From assembly GCF_900104555.1 (NCBI RefSeq), contig NZ_FNJU01000003.1, forward strand, positions 310,001 to 374,000: a stretch of DNA of 64,000 nt. The letters are read 5' to 3'. Under the pieces are notes generated by a model, which ran no database searches, was not told the DNA's origin, and worked only from the letters and a program-made list of their open reading frames with translations. This stretch comes from Litchfieldia salsa (lineage in GTDB: Bacteria; Bacillota; Bacilli; Bacillales; Bacillaceae_L). This document shows, in pieces, positions 44,214 through 54,082 of the stretch (positions within the stretch are counted from its first letter, which is position 1; every line of letters begins with the position of its first letter). Position numbers and translations under genes: made by a program.

Positions 44214-46527
44214 TTATACCAACTCCTTCAACATCAGAGAATAGCTGAAATGCTTTTATAGGGTTGATTGAACTCAGTATTTCCTCAGGAGATACAGGTA
44301 ACTTTGTAGCCCAGTACCCAGTTGCGTCATGAATGGCAGCGACAATAGCAGGTGCTAAAGCAACCGTACCAATTTCTCCAACACCTCTAGGACCTAAATC
44401 ATCACCCTCCATCAAAGTTTCAATGGCATTTACCTTTGTATTTAGTGGAATATCCTTAATCGTAGGCATTATATAAGTGTCAAAATTTCTAGTTACGTAC
44501 TTTCCTTCTTCCATCAAAGCATCTTCCATAAGTGTAAATCCTAAAGCCATTATGCCTCCGCCTTCAATTTGACCTAAATACCCCATTGGATTAACAATTG
44601 GGCCAGCTGCAATCGTGTGTTCTAGCTCTACTACTTTTATCTTTCCAGTAATCATATCGACCTCAACTTCAACAGCTACTGCACCAAAACTGTACAAATA
44701 ATGGCCACCTACAACTGGGTCAGGAGTAGTTGGAAAGTCATATCTACTATTTATGATTGGCAACTCATTTAAAAGCTCTCCTAGTTTCTTGTAAGTAATA
44801 ATTGGCTCGATTAATTCAGTATTTAACTTATTCCAAATCCCTTTTGGTCCTATGGTTAAATCCTCGGGCTTTACACTTAGAATCTTAGCAGCGCCATTTA
44901 AAATCTCTTTTTCCCAAGGATCTTTCATTCTCTTAATTCCTTGCCATGCCATATTTGTTGCTCTTGAAGCTGTAGAAGAACCAGAGGGTGGCACTAGTCC
45001 TGTATCACCAATGACAATAGAGATATCTTCCTTTTCACACCCTAGTTGCTCAGTTAACATAATTTCGATAGATGACAATAATCCTTGACCTACTTCTTCA
45101 AATCCAAAGGCAATTTCAATCTTACCCTCTCTATTTAAAGATAAACGCCCCCCTGAAGGATCTGGCCGCCCAAACCCTAAACCGCCACCATGCATGGTAA
45201 TTGCAATTCCCGTCCCCTTCGATTTCCATTGACTAGAAGGTGAGTTGTTTCTTTTTAATAAGTAAGAGTTACTTATATCTTCTAAGACTTCCAATGCTCC
45301 GTTATTAGGGACAATGCGTTGCCCTAGTGGACCTAAATCGTTCGCATTTCTAATATTCAGTCTTCTAATGTCAATTTGACTCATATTCAACTGTTCAGCG
45401 ATTCGATCTAATTGTGATTCCAATGCGAATGTTACTTGGTTTCCGCCGAACCCCCGAAATTCTCCTGATACACCATTATTTGTATACACAGATACACCTT
45501 CTACATCTACATATTCAATCATATACGGTCCAGTGGAGTGTTCTACAGCAAAGTCTAAAACTGCGGGACCTAATGAAGCATATGCACCAGTATCTGCTAC
45601 AATCCTAACTTGATGTGCTAGGATTTTACCGTCAGAGAGTACTCCTGTTTTCATTGTAATCTTCATTGGATGTCTCTTAAGACCTGCAACAACTGAATCT
45701 TTTCTTTTTTGATGAATTTTGACTGGTTTATTCGTAACTAGTGCTAGTATGGATGCATATGGTTGAACATTTAGTTCGTCTTTCCCACCAAAAGATCCTC
45801 CAATTGGACTTGAAATGACCCTGATTTTCTCTTCGTCCATATTTAATACTCGTGAAAGCTGCATTCTATCTTTGAACCCGTGCTGTGTAGCTGCGTAAAC
45901 AGTTATGGTTCCATCCTCATTAGGAACAACTACACCGCCTTCCGTCTCCATATACCCATGCATTTGTCTTGGTGTATAATAAGTTTCTTCAATTATTTTA
46001 TAGCAAGAATCAAAAGCTTTTTGAATTTCACAATGATTCGTTGTAGTATATGAGGAACGATGCAAGATATTTCCATCCTGATGAAGTTTCTCGGCTTCAT
46101 CAGAAAGTGCTTTCTCTGGAGAATCTAATACTGTCAAAGGTTCGTAAACAACCTCAATTAATTTAATAGCTTGGGCCGCAATTTCATCAGAAACAGCTGC
46201 AACTGCTGCCAAAGCATCACCTTCATATAAGATCTTCTCATCACAAAATACAGGTTGATCAGGAAATATTAATCCAAAACCGTTAAGCCCTGGTACATCC
46301 TTAGCCGTTACAACAGCCTTTACACCAGGTACTTTTTGTGCATGTTCTGTATTAATGGAGATGATCTTTGCGTGTGCATAATTACTTCTTAAGATTTTTC
46401 CGTAAAGCATGTCTGGAAAAGACAAATCAGTCAAGTATTTTAATTTCCCGGTAACTTTGTCAACACCGTCTGGTCGTTTATGCCAACGTTCTTTAGCGTA
46501 TTCTCGATTCAACTCCATTGTACTCAC
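44203..46527 (-). CDS. pucD: Xanthine dehydrogenase, molybdenum-binding subunit (PucD-type)
   Basis: A 774-residue molybdopterin subunit. It opens with VTGKLKY..DL.FPDMLYGKILRS; QHGFKDRMQLSRVL, GGSFGGKD (about 247-254), FRGFGGNQ (about 358-365), a GFEEVGQGL segment and the catalytic-Glu region RGVGEIGTVALAPAI (about 715-730) all match. It oxidises hypoxanthine/xanthine to urate. It overlaps pucC by 4 bases (ATGA) and pucE by 11 bases. Confidence 0.95.
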   Translation of the reverse strand: MSTMELNREYAKERWHKRPDGVDKVTGKLKYLTDLSFPDMLYGKILRSNYAHAKIISINTEHAQKVPGVKAVVTAKDVPGLNGFGLIFPDQPVFCDEKILYEGDALAAVAAVSDEIAAQAIKLIEVVYEPLTVLDSPEKALSDEAEKLHQDGNILHRSSYTTTNHCEIQKAFDSCYKIIEETYYTPRQMHGYMETEGGVVVPNEDGTITVYAATQHGFKDRMQLSRVLNMDEEKIRVISSPIGGSFGGKDELNVQPYASILALVTNKPVKIHQKRKDSVVAGLKRHPMKITMKTGVLSDGKILAHQVRIVADTGAYASLGPAVLDFAVEHSTGPYMIEYVDVEGVSVYTNNGVSGEFRGFGGNQVTFALESQLDRIAEQLNMSQIDIRRLNIRNANDLGPLGQRIVPNNGALEVLEDISNSYLLKRNNSPSSQWKSKGTGIAITMHGGGLGFGRPDPSGGRLSLNREGKIEIAFGFEEVGQGLLSSIEIMLTEQLGCEKEDISIVIGDTGLVPPSGSSTASRATNMAWQGIKRMKDPWEKEILNGAAKILSVKPEDLTIGPKGIWNKLNTELIEPIITYKKLGELLNELPIINSRYDFPTTPDPVVGGHYLYSFGAVAVEVEVDMITGKIKVVELEHTIAAGPIVNPMGYLGQIEGGGIMALGFTLMEDALMEEGKYVTRNFDTYIMPTIKDIPLNTKVNAIETLMEGDDLGPRGVGEIGTVALAPAIVAAIHDATGYWATKLPVSPEEILSSINPIKAFQLFSDVEGVGISGN

Positions 46528-47393
46528 CCTTTCTTTTTTAAGTTGTCTGCAAGAAAAGCTAAAACGATATTTGAAGTAACCCTCTTACGATAGTCTGCTG
46601 TAGCAAAAGCATCTGAGTAAGTTTCAACCTCATTGTAAATAAGGTCATATAATTCTTGAACATCTTTTTGTTCTCTTAGTTTATTTTTAATAAAAGACTC
46701 ACTGAGTTTTAATCTGTGAGCTGAATGGTCTCCGCCACCGATACACAGATTTAATTCCTTGAATACCTTCCCGTCAAAACAACAATGGATTGCAACAGTC
46801 ACTAATGCCGCTGTAAAAGCTTCTCTTCTTCCTATCTTTCGAAAAAAAGAGATACGATTTTCATTGCTACTTCTGATGGGTAAGATGATATGTGTCAGTA
46901 CATATTTTAGATTTAGGTTTGGAGAATCTAACCATAATTGAAGAGGTATTGTTTCAAATGTTGTTCCGTTATAGTATTTTAAGTCGGCTTTAAGAGATAG
47001 TAACGCAGGAATTGAGTCTCCTTTCCCACTACAGATATTCCCTCCGATTGTTCCTCTATTTCGAACAGACGGAGAAGCTATATGTTTACACGCTTCAACC
47101 AAAATGCTAGCATGCTCTTTAAGCAATGGGTCTTTTTCGCAAGTTGCTAGTGTTGAAAGTGCACCGATTTCAAGTCCTTTTTCTGTTGTTTTTATATGTC
47201 GAAGTCCTTCTAATAACTCAAGACTAGTTAGTTGCGAAGGAATTGGATTTCCTGTTTCCCAATGAACTTGTAAAAGTGTGCCTCCTGCAATTAATGTTCG
47301 ATTTGATTCAAATGCATTTAAGTCCCCTAATTCATTTACTGAAGAGGGAAAGTGAATGTCGGGTATTGTCGATAAGATATTAGTATTATTCAT
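46524..47393 (-). CDS. pucC: Xanthine dehydrogenase, FAD-binding subunit (PucC-type)
   Basis: A 289-residue flavin subunit: the FAD loop LIAGGTLLQVHW (about 33-44), RNRGTIGGNICSGKGDSIPALL (about 106-130 in part) and RKIGRREAFT (about 183-192). It receives electrons from the iron-sulphur subunit and gives them to NAD or another acceptor. Overlaps pucD by 4 bases; 24 bases after pucB. Confidence 0.93.
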   Translation of the reverse strand: MNNTNILSTIPDIHFPSSVNELGDLNAFESNRTLIAGGTLLQVHWETGNPIPSQLTSLELLEGLRHIKTTEKGLEIGALSTLATCEKDPLLKEHASILVEACKHIASPSVRNRGTIGGNICSGKGDSIPALLSLKADLKYYNGTTFETIPLQLWLDSPNLNLKYVLTHIILPIRSSNENRISFFRKIGRREAFTAALVTVAIHCCFDGKVFKELNLCIGGGDHSAHRLKLSESFIKNKLREQKDVQELYDLIYNEVETYSDAFATADYRKRVTSNIVLAFLADNLKKKG

Positions 47394-47417
47394 ACAAATC
47401 CTCTCTCTTTCATTGCA

Positions 47418-48071
47418 TTAATTCTTCACTGTTAGATTAGAAAGCGCAAAATTATAATCATGTTCCGTATCAACATCAAGGAATAATTTTTCGTCATTAA
47501 ATGAAATGATTTTTCCTTTTAACTGACCATTGTTAATCAATGAACGTGCACCTTGATCACCGGTAAGTGTAAATAATTTAGGGAATGAATGCGATAAAAA
47601 AATAATTGGCGGCTTTATTATTCCGTTTATAGATGCCGCAATGAAATCTGTCTTCTTCTCTAAAACTTTAACGCTAATAATCTCTTTATACTCACAAAAA
47701 AGTTTTTGAATCATTATTGATGAAACGAATGGTTGGTCAGCCAAGAAGATAATAACAGCTTGAGCATTTAAAAAACTTGCTTGCGTTAATCCAGCTTTTA
47801 GAGATTCCGATTGACCTAAATTAGAATTGGGTGATGAAATGATTTTCCACTTAAAAGCTAATTCCTCACTTAAAAATGATGGTGATATCCAATTTAGTTT
47901 ATCTTCAGTTTTCGTTACAATAATGGTGGATTTCAAAGGGGAAGAAAGAATAGTTTGTAGTGCGAAACTACCCAAAGATATGTTACCGAATGGAAGTGAT
48001 AACTTATGTGTACCCATTCTTGAACTTTTCCCTGCCGCTAAATAAATACCAACAACGCCCCCCTCCCTCAT
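47418..48071 (-). CDS. pucB: Molybdenum-cofactor nucleotidyltransferase (MocA/PucB-like)
   Basis: A 217-residue protein with the nucleotide-binding start GIYLAAGKSSRMGTHKL and FLADQPF (about 109-115), as in MocA-type CTP:molybdopterin cytidylyltransferases. It probably matures the cofactor for PucD. Overlaps pucA by 4 bases. In B. subtilis pucB has the same location in the operon. Confidence 0.9.
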   Translation of the reverse strand: MREGGVVGIYLAAGKSSRMGTHKLSLPFGNISLGSFALQTILSSPLKSTIIVTKTEDKLNWISPSFLSEELAFKWKIISSPNSNLGQSESLKAGLTQASFLNAQAVIIFLADQPFVSSIMIQKLFCEYKEIISVKVLEKKTDFIAASINGIIKPPIIFLSHSFPKLFTLTGDQGARSLINNGQLKGKIISFNDEKLFLDVDTEHDYNFALSNLTVKN

Positions 48072-49087
48072 ACGTTTGTCATCTCTTTATTTAAAATCTC
48101 ATTTTTAACGTTAATTAGTTCTGCGAGGATACTAATGGATATTTCGTAAGGGTCTTTAGCCTTGATTGGTATACCAATTGGATAGTGAACCCAAGTTGGA
48201 ATTTGATAATTTTCCAACAGACGCTCTGACCTAGCAAGTGATCCTAAAATTCCCAAATATCCTAGTTCTCTATTTAAAAGTATTTCAATAAGCTCTTTGT
48301 CCTTTTGATAATGATGTGTCATTAAAACCACCAAGTCATTACGACTCGGACTTGTTTCCTGTACTATATTAATTGGGTTTCCTATAATCAGTTTGTTTGC
48401 ACTTGGAAAATACTCTCTATTGCAATATGCCGATCGCCAATCACAAACAGTGACATTAAAACCAGAAGATGTTGAAAGGTTCACAAGCGGAATAACATCA
48501 GCCCCTGCTCCAAAAATATAGAGATTAGGTTTAGGAAGGAAAAATTGATTGAAGTAATAGAAGTGAGTTGATGGGTTATAAGTAAAAGATGTTCTTTCAT
48601 AACATGAATTTAACTCCGCCATTAGTTTAGAACTTGATCCAAAAGCATCACCATCATCACATATAAATAGATAATCAATTACTGAGAAATCTAAATCCAA
48701 CTTCTTTATCAATCTAACTTTTTTCCCATTATTTAACTTATATACAGCTCTTGAGAAATTTAGTTTTAATGTTTCATCTAAGCGTTCAACCACTACTCGA
48801 ATCGAGCCGTTACAACCAACACCTTGCCCCCAAGATACATCATCCTCAGATCTCATATCATAATTACTTGAAAAAGAGATAAAAGCAGGATGTTGCATTT
48901 TTATCCGCTCGTATAAATCTGTTTCAAGGCATCCACCACTTAGTAATCCAGTTGAACTTCCATCTTTATTAAAAACCATACATGTTCCTTCTTTTTGATA
49001 AGATGAACCCTCTACTTTTACAATCGTTGCTAAGTAGCTAGAATCGGTAGTTGCTATTTGATCTAATACTGAAAATAAATAATTCAT
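48068..49087 (-). CDS. pucA: XdhC/PucA-type molybdenum-cofactor chaperone
   Basis: A 339-residue XdhC/CoxI protein. The N-terminal domain carries ATIVKVEGSSYQKEGT (about 20-35), LLSGGCLE (about 48-55) and GVGCNGSI (about 90-97); the C-terminal Rossmann-like domain has LYIFGAGADVIPL (about 194-206) and LGILGSLARSERLL (about 285-298). XdhC proteins hold Mo cofactor, promote its sulfuration and load it into xanthine dehydrogenase. AAAGGAGG precedes ATG 49087. Confidence 0.92.
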   Translation of the reverse strand: MNYLFSVLDQIATTDSSYLATIVKVEGSSYQKEGTCMVFNKDGSSTGLLSGGCLETDLYERIKMQHPAFISFSSNYDMRSEDDVSWGQGVGCNGSIRVVVERLDETLKLNFSRAVYKLNNGKKVRLIKKLDLDFSVIDYLFICDDGDAFGSSSKLMAELNSCYERTSFTYNPSTHFYYFNQFFLPKPNLYIFGAGADVIPLVNLSTSSGFNVTVCDWRSAYCNREYFPSANKLIIGNPINIVQETSPSRNDLVVLMTHHYQKDKELIEILLNRELGYLGILGSLARSERLLENYQIPTWVHYPIGIPIKAKDPYEISISILAELINVKNEILNKEMTNV

Positions 49088-49145
49088 AAAAGCCTCCTTT
49101 CAAGCTTCTATATTTTTAAAAGGTCTGGTTGCTTATCGACTCACC

Positions 49146-50492
49146 TCAAGAGTGGATTAGTGACGATGCTCTCTTTAAAAGACGTTTAATGGATTTATTA
49201 GACTCATTCAATATAAATTCTTTCTGGATTGTCTTCATTATTCTATTTTCCATCACAATCTTACCGTTAATGATTGTTGTTTCTACATCAGCTCGTGTTG
49301 CTGAATATACAACACGTGAAATTGGATCTACATCAACATTTGGATATACATGAAAGTCATTTAAATTCAAGATTGCAATATCAGCCTTTTTCCCGACTTC
49401 TAAACTTCCAATCTCGCTTTCTAGTCCCATAGCCTTAGCTCCGCCGATTGTTGCCATTCTTAAGACTTGTCTAGCGTTCATGACAGTCGGTCCATGTAAT
49501 GGCTTTTGAATAACTGCTGCAAGTCTCATTTCATGAAACATATCTAAATTATTATTGCAAGGTGCACCATCAGCTCCAATGCTTAATTCGATTTCTCTGT
49601 TTAATAAATCAGGAATTTCAGCAATACCAGAAGCTAGCTTTAAGTTAGAGCCAGGACAGTGACTTACTTTTACTCCTTTATTCTTAAGAATTTGTTTTTC
49701 TTCTTCATCTAGCCATACACAATGAGCTAATATTAAGCGAGGATTAGCTAATCCGATGTGATCTAAATAAACGATGTTCCTCATTCCTCGTTCTCTTTCG
49801 ACAATTTCAATTTCTCCTAGATTCTCTGAAGCATGAGTGTGTACCTTTACATCGTATTGATATGACAAGTCACGAACCTGTACAAGTAAATCCTCGCTAC
49901 AAGAAACGACAAATCTTGGACTAAAAGCATACTTAATTCTTCCGTTATCATAATTATTCCATTTTTCTAATAATCTAACACTTTCCTCAATCGAGCTTGT
50001 AGTTGTTTCCATCAGTTTCTTTGGTACAGAGTCACCGACATCCATCATAACTTTGCCTGAAAGGGCTCTTATACCAGTTTCTGCAATGGCTTTAAAGGCT
50101 GAGTCTGTATGGTGTACTGTCTCCATATCAATTATTGAAGTTGTTCCACTTTGAATCAGTTCTCCTATTCCTAGCATCGCTGAGTAGTAAATTGACTCTT
50201 CATCATGTGAAGCTTCAAGTGGCCATATTTTCTTAGCTAGCCAATCCATTAATTCCAAATCATCTGCTTGACCTCTAAAAACAGTTTGGCATAGATGTAT
50301 ATGTGTATGAACAAAGCCTGGAATCACGGTTTTTCCCTTGCCGTTAATAATCTTATCAATATCTAATTCTAATTCTGATATATTAGGTGCTATTTTCGAG
50401 ATTTTGTCGTCTTCAATTAACAAATCACCATAAATGATTTCATTTCCTTCATTCATCGTAATAATTTCTGCATTTTTTATCAAAATTCTCAT
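49146..50492 (-). CDS. Amidohydrolase-family aminohydrolase, probable guanine/purine deaminase
   Basis: A 448-residue metal-dependent deaminase of the TrzN/AtzA/SsnA group: HTHIHL (about 64-69), the catalytic Glu in VHTHASENLGEIE, a metal His in LILAHCVWL, SHCPGSNLKL and the metal Asp in SIGADGAPCNN. As first gene before pucABCDE it probably deaminates guanine to xanthine or a similar base (8-oxoguanine, 5'-deoxyadenosine and SAH are other substrates in the family). ATG 50492 sits 9 bases after AAAAGGGG; the ATG at 50501 abuts it. The gene ends 58 bases before pucA. Confidence 0.85.
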   Translation of the reverse strand: MRILIKNAEIITMNEGNEIIYGDLLIEDDKISKIAPNISELELDIDKIINGKGKTVIPGFVHTHIHLCQTVFRGQADDLELMDWLAKKIWPLEASHDEESIYYSAMLGIGELIQSGTTSIIDMETVHHTDSAFKAIAETGIRALSGKVMMDVGDSVPKKLMETTTSSIEESVRLLEKWNNYDNGRIKYAFSPRFVVSCSEDLLVQVRDLSYQYDVKVHTHASENLGEIEIVERERGMRNIVYLDHIGLANPRLILAHCVWLDEEEKQILKNKGVKVSHCPGSNLKLASGIAEIPDLLNREIELSIGADGAPCNNNLDMFHEMRLAAVIQKPLHGPTVMNARQVLRMATIGGAKAMGLESEIGSLEVGKKADIAILNLNDFHVYPNVDVDPISRVVYSATRADVETTIINGKIVMENRIMKTIQKEFILNESNKSIKRLLKRASSLIHS

Positions 50493-50573
50493 GAATAACA
50501 TCCCCTTTTAAGAAATACAACTGGCAAACATCTTTCGTGTCATAAAATATAACATACAATGTGATTTATATAC

Positions 50574-50602
50574 ATATTAAATCTATATCTATTTTTTGTC
50601 AT
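50574..50602 (-). promoter_or_regulatory. Candidate promoter of the amidohydrolase-puc operon
   Basis: ATGACA (50602-50597), a 17-base spacer and TAATAT (50579-50574) on the minus strand lie about 80 bases before the start. I see no clear PucR or PurR box. The stretch from 50603 to 50725 holds no gene and is AT-rich. Confidence 0.5.
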
Positions 50603-50725
50603 TGTAATATATTATGAAATTACAGAATGTTTTTGGTTGTTCTACACAAAAAGAGAACAATATTGCTTCTAATTTACGCTATAACATTTTGACCACCCGC
50701 GCAAATGTTACATTTTCTCTCATAG

Positions 50726-50770
50726 AAAAAGAACGTTGCTTAATGGAAAACCCAAAGCAACGTTCTTTTC
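50726..50770 (-). terminator. Hairpin downstream of adeC
   Basis: AAAAGAACGTTGCTT and AAGCAACGTTCTTTT give a 15-bp perfect stem. On the minus strand it follows adeC after the repeat at 50774. Confidence 0.8.
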
Positions 50771-50773
50771 GGT

Positions 50774-50984
50774 AGGCTGTTTTCTTAAAATTAGTTGTTT
50801 TCGACATATAATATCGAAATAGTAGTTACAAGCTGACTGAATACACGTAGACTCCTGCAGGACCAGTGGCCAAAGTGAGACCCCACAGGAGCTATGCGAC
50901 GAGGAGGCTCACTGGTCACCCGCTGGACGCGGAGTGTATTCAGCCTGCGGTTTTAAAAAGCAACAATCTATACGAAAACAGCCT
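50774..50984. repeat. 210-bp palindromic intergenic element, copy 2 (reverse orientation)
   Basis: Ends AGGCTGTTTTC and GAAAACAGCCT are perfect 11-bp inverted repeats. Within, CTGAATACACG and TGTATTCAGCCTG arms surround a GC-rich core matching copy 1 (29996-30204) in reverse complement. Terminal inverted repeats and uniform length suggest a miniature mobile or folded RNA element. Confidence 0.85.
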
Positions 50985-50998
50985 TTCAGTAAGAATAA

Positions 50999-52744
50999 TC
51001 ATTCGATGGAAACCTTAATATGCTTAAATTGATTAACATCAAAGAGTCCTAAGTCAGTCAATTTTAAATTTGGAATGACTGGTAATGCAAGGAACGATAG
51101 CGTTAGGAACGGGTTAAATTTATCAGAAGCACCTATTTCCAACAGAGCAGAATTTATTAAGTCCAATTGTTCATTCACTTCATGAAAGCTATGTTGTGAA
51201 AGAATTCCAGAGATGGATAACGGTAGTGATGCAAGTACTTCCCCTTTCTCCACTACAACCAAGCCCCCCTGCATTTTCTTGATTTCTTCTATAGCAAGGA
51301 GAAGATCTTCATCATTTTCACCTGCAGCAATTAAATTATGGGAATCATGAGCAATGGTTGTCGCAATAGCACCACTCTTAATTTTTAACCCCTTGACAAT
51401 TCCTAGACCAATATTGTCTTTAGAAGAATGACGCTCAATCACCACGATTTTTAGGTGATCTTTTTCTGTGGAAGTTTGAAAACACCCTTGACTGGTTATC
51501 ACCTCTTCAATTAAATGATTCGTAACTAGACTGTTTGGAATGATTTCAATAATATTTGCTTTTTTATTTTTATCTATCTCTAGTGCCAGGTCGTATTTCG
51601 TAATTTCACTAACTCGGATGCTTTCTAACAAGGATGTGCAAGGTGTTACATTAGTAACATCTGTTTCAAATAGGTACTTCCCTTTATCTCCAACTAGTTT
51701 TCCACCAGAAAATACTTGTTGTATTTCTAACTTTTCTAGATCACTTACAATTAACAAATCTGCATCATAGCCGGGTGCGACTGCCCCCTTTTGGGTTAAT
51801 CCATAGCATTCCGCTGCATTTAATGAAGCTATTTGAATTGCCGTAATAGGATGTATCCCGTGTTCTATTGCTAATCTTACATGATGATCAATACTCCCTT
51901 CATGAATCAGATCATCAATGTGCTTATCATCTGTGCCAAATAGACATCTTCTTGAATTCCTATCTGTTACAATTTCAATTAAGTTGGGTAAATCTTTTGC
52001 AACTGAACCTTGTCGGATAATTAAATACATCCCTTTTTTTAATCGGTCTAAAGCCTCAACTGCATTTACTGTTTCATGATCAGTACCAATCCCAACAGCA
52101 GCATATATATTGATTGCGTTTGGATTAAGACCAGCACCATGTCCATCAATCTTCTTCCCTTTAACGAGCGCATCATATAGTTTCTGAAGTATTCTTTCGT
52201 CTGCATTAGCAACAGATGGAAAATCCATGACTTCACCAAGGCCTAGGATTCTTGGGTTTGAATAAAGTGGTTCTAAATCAGAAGCATTTAGTATAGCTCC
52301 TGAGTTTTCAAAAGGAGTTGCAGGTACGCAAGAGGGTAACATCATATAAACATTAAGTGGTAATTTCTCAGAGGAATCTAACATGTATTGAATTCCTTGT
52401 ACGCCAGAAACATTTGCAATTTCATGAGGGTCAGCTATTACAGTTGTTACTCCGTGTGGTATAACAACCTTAGCAAATTCTTGTGGTGGAACCATCGAAG
52501 ACTCAATATGAACATGACTGTCAATGAAGGACGGGCATACATAATTGTTTTGAGCATCAATTATTTCTAAGCCCTCATAATCACCTACACCAACAATTAC
52601 TCCACCGGTTATGGCAATATCTAATTGATAGATTTGATGATTAAACACATCTACAATTCTCCCGTTTTTAATAACTAAATCTGCTTTTTTCCGTTTAGAT
52701 GCTACTTCGATTCTTTCTTTTATCTGTTCTATCGATACAGTCAT
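50999..52744 (-). CDS. adeC: Adenine deaminase
   Basis: A 581-residue amidohydrolase that turns adenine into hypoxanthine. DSHVHIESSMV (metal site, about 71-81), ADPHEIANV (about 105-113), HGAGLN, a D in FGTDDKH and the C-terminal domain ending in IAAGENDEDLL...SLPLSISG match AdeC/Ade. ATG 52744 follows AGGAGG; the longer frame to 52831 has no ribosome binding site and an unrelated N-terminus. Its product feeds the puc xanthine dehydrogenase. Confidence 0.96.
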   Translation of the reverse strand: MTVSIEQIKERIEVASKRKKADLVIKNGRIVDVFNHQIYQLDIAITGGVIVGVGDYEGLEIIDAQNNYVCPSFIDSHVHIESSMVPPQEFAKVVIPHGVTTVIADPHEIANVSGVQGIQYMLDSSEKLPLNVYMMLPSCVPATPFENSGAILNASDLEPLYSNPRILGLGEVMDFPSVANADERILQKLYDALVKGKKIDGHGAGLNPNAINIYAAVGIGTDHETVNAVEALDRLKKGMYLIIRQGSVAKDLPNLIEIVTDRNSRRCLFGTDDKHIDDLIHEGSIDHHVRLAIEHGIHPITAIQIASLNAAECYGLTQKGAVAPGYDADLLIVSDLEKLEIQQVFSGGKLVGDKGKYLFETDVTNVTPCTSLLESIRVSEITKYDLALEIDKNKKANIIEIIPNSLVTNHLIEEVITSQGCFQTSTEKDHLKIVVIERHSSKDNIGLGIVKGLKIKSGAIATTIAHDSHNLIAAGENDEDLLLAIEEIKKMQGGLVVVEKGEVLASLPLSISGILSQHSFHEVNEQLDLINSALLEIGASDKFNPFLTLSFLALPVIPNLKLTDLGLFDVNQFKHIKVSIE

Positions 52745-52858
52745 ACGATCCCTCCTAGGAATTCTTCTGTCATATTCGTTTAACAGAAAATAATTTTTTT
52801 TAACAATATAATAAAACTCCCAATTTTTCAACTAATTTTCTAATTATTCTAGCAAAAT

Positions 52859-52885
52859 AAAAAAGCTATCCGGAGGATTAGCCTT
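52859..52885 (-). terminator. Terminator of the 98-residue gene
   Basis: AAGGCTAATCC and GGATAGCTT arms followed on the minus strand by TTTTTTATT; it overlaps the stop. Confidence 0.75.
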
Positions 52886-53180
52886 AACGTTTAGAAAAAC
52901 TTCTCTTTAATTCATTATATTTTTTTATAAAGTCTGTTGGATCACTATCCAATTGATAGGAGAATAACCCTTGATTTGTATGTAAATAGAGAACACCGAA
53001 ATTTGTAGAACTAGATTTATAAGAGATATCTAAAACATTAGTAAGAGCGAATTGTTTATTAACTGTTTTTATCATATTTTCATATAAATAGATAACTTCC
53101 CTATTTTCTTTATTTATTTGACGGTTCTTTTCGATGTATCTTTCCATAACTATATAAGTTTGTTTTGAAATTTCTGTCAT
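52884..53180 (-). CDS. Hypothetical protein (98 aa), PH-like C-terminus
   Basis: ATG 53180 follows AGGGGGGAAA. The first 40 residues form a charged helix; the rest (LTNVLDISYKSSS, FGVLYLHTNQGLFSYQL, DPTDFIKKYNELK) has the alternating pattern of a small beta domain with a closing helix, similar to bacterial PH-like domains. No family is certain. It lies 54 bases after the acidic protein gene, beyond a hairpin that may attenuate it. Confidence 0.65.
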   Translation of the reverse strand: MTEISKQTYIVMERYIEKNRQINKENREVIYLYENMIKTVNKQFALTNVLDISYKSSSTNFGVLYLHTNQGLFSYQLDSDPTDFIKKYNELKRSFSKR

Positions 53181-53203
53181 TGTTTCCCCCCTAATTAAAT
53201 GAA

Positions 53204-53224
53204 GACTGATCTCAAAGATCAGCC
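53204..53224 (-). terminator. Short hairpin between the acidic gene and the 98-residue gene
   Basis: GACTGATCT and AGATCAGCC (8 of 9 pairs) around CAA, without a good T-run; it may act as weak terminator or mRNA stabiliser. Confidence 0.45.
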
Positions 53225-53234
53225 TCCTTTTATT

Positions 53235-53921
53235 TTATCCGTCAATCATATCAAAGTCAAAATCACTTAAAGAATCCATATGTGTTGCTATTAAAGCAAT
53301 AATTGTACTTGCTTCTTCTTTGCTGAAAATGAAATTTGATTCATCCTCAATTAGATCTTCATCTGTAGTTACAACTCGGTTAACACGTCTGAGGACACCA
53401 TCACCTGTTTCTTGAACAATTCCAAACTGATATGTGACCTCAACTTCATCCTCATGACTATATGCTGTAACTTCAGGAGTTGTCCACTCCACATCTATTT
53501 CTTGATAAACTTCTGTTTCATTTTCTGAATCATCATCAGCTAAGTATAGATCATCGTCGTCTTCCGTCGTTTCTAGATAATACTCATACTCTTCATCATC
53601 TTCGTCATCATTCATATACTCGTGGAAGCTCTCATGTACGCAATCAACTATGTCCTCTATATCTAAAAGGATTGCTCTTGACTCTTGTTGTAAATCAAGG
53701 TCATAAGATTCAACATAAAATTCTTCATTATGTGGATCGAAAAAGAGGCTACAAAAATAGTCTCGTTCACCATCATCTGTTGTTTCAACAAAGAATTCTA
53801 TTCTCGGATGTTTTGCACCGCGATCAATGGACATGTGTCCGACTTGATCATATTTATCACAAATTGACTCTAAATGATCTTGAAGTTCTCCGCTTACTCG
53901 GTCAAACCATTCTAATGACAT
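53235..53921 (-). CDS. Highly acidic protein, paralogue A
   Basis: A 228-residue protein starting MSLEWFDRVSGELQDH. An N-terminal domain (1-105) with FFVETTDDGERDYFCSLFFDPHNEEFYVESYD, a hyperacidic middle (about 105-150) dominated by D/E, then a C-terminal domain with QETGDGVLRRVNRVVT and FSKEEASTIIALIATHM. The gene at 61824 codes for a relative with the same order of segments. No catalytic signature seen. Start supported by AAGGAAGGG. Unknown function; soluble. Confidence 0.75.
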   Translation of the reverse strand: MSLEWFDRVSGELQDHLESICDKYDQVGHMSIDRGAKHPRIEFFVETTDDGERDYFCSLFFDPHNEEFYVESYDLDLQQESRAILLDIEDIVDCVHESFHEYMNDDEDDEEYEYYLETTEDDDDLYLADDDSENETEVYQEIDVEWTTPEVTAYSHEDEVEVTYQFGIVQETGDGVLRRVNRVVTTDEDLIEDESNFIFSKEEASTIIALIATHMDSLSDFDFDMIDG

Positions 53922-54082
53922 AACATCCCTTCCTTTCGGTGTATTCGATTTTATTATCTCCTAAATCCTTTTTTTTAATTTAAAATCTTTTTTTTATTAA
54001 TATCAGTTAAACATATCTTCCACATATTCATACACTAATATAAATTTCGCAAATACAACTTTGCCCGACAAGGAGTGTTACG

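Noticed and set aside
50502-50725. Purine riboswitch or PucR/PurR box before the deaminase-puc operon
   Set aside because: The conserved riboswitch core and the known boxes are not found; only a sigma-A-like promoter is visible.
53480-53923. 147-residue + strand frame over acidic paralogue A
   Set aside because: His-rich antisense shadow of D/E codons with no ribosome binding site.
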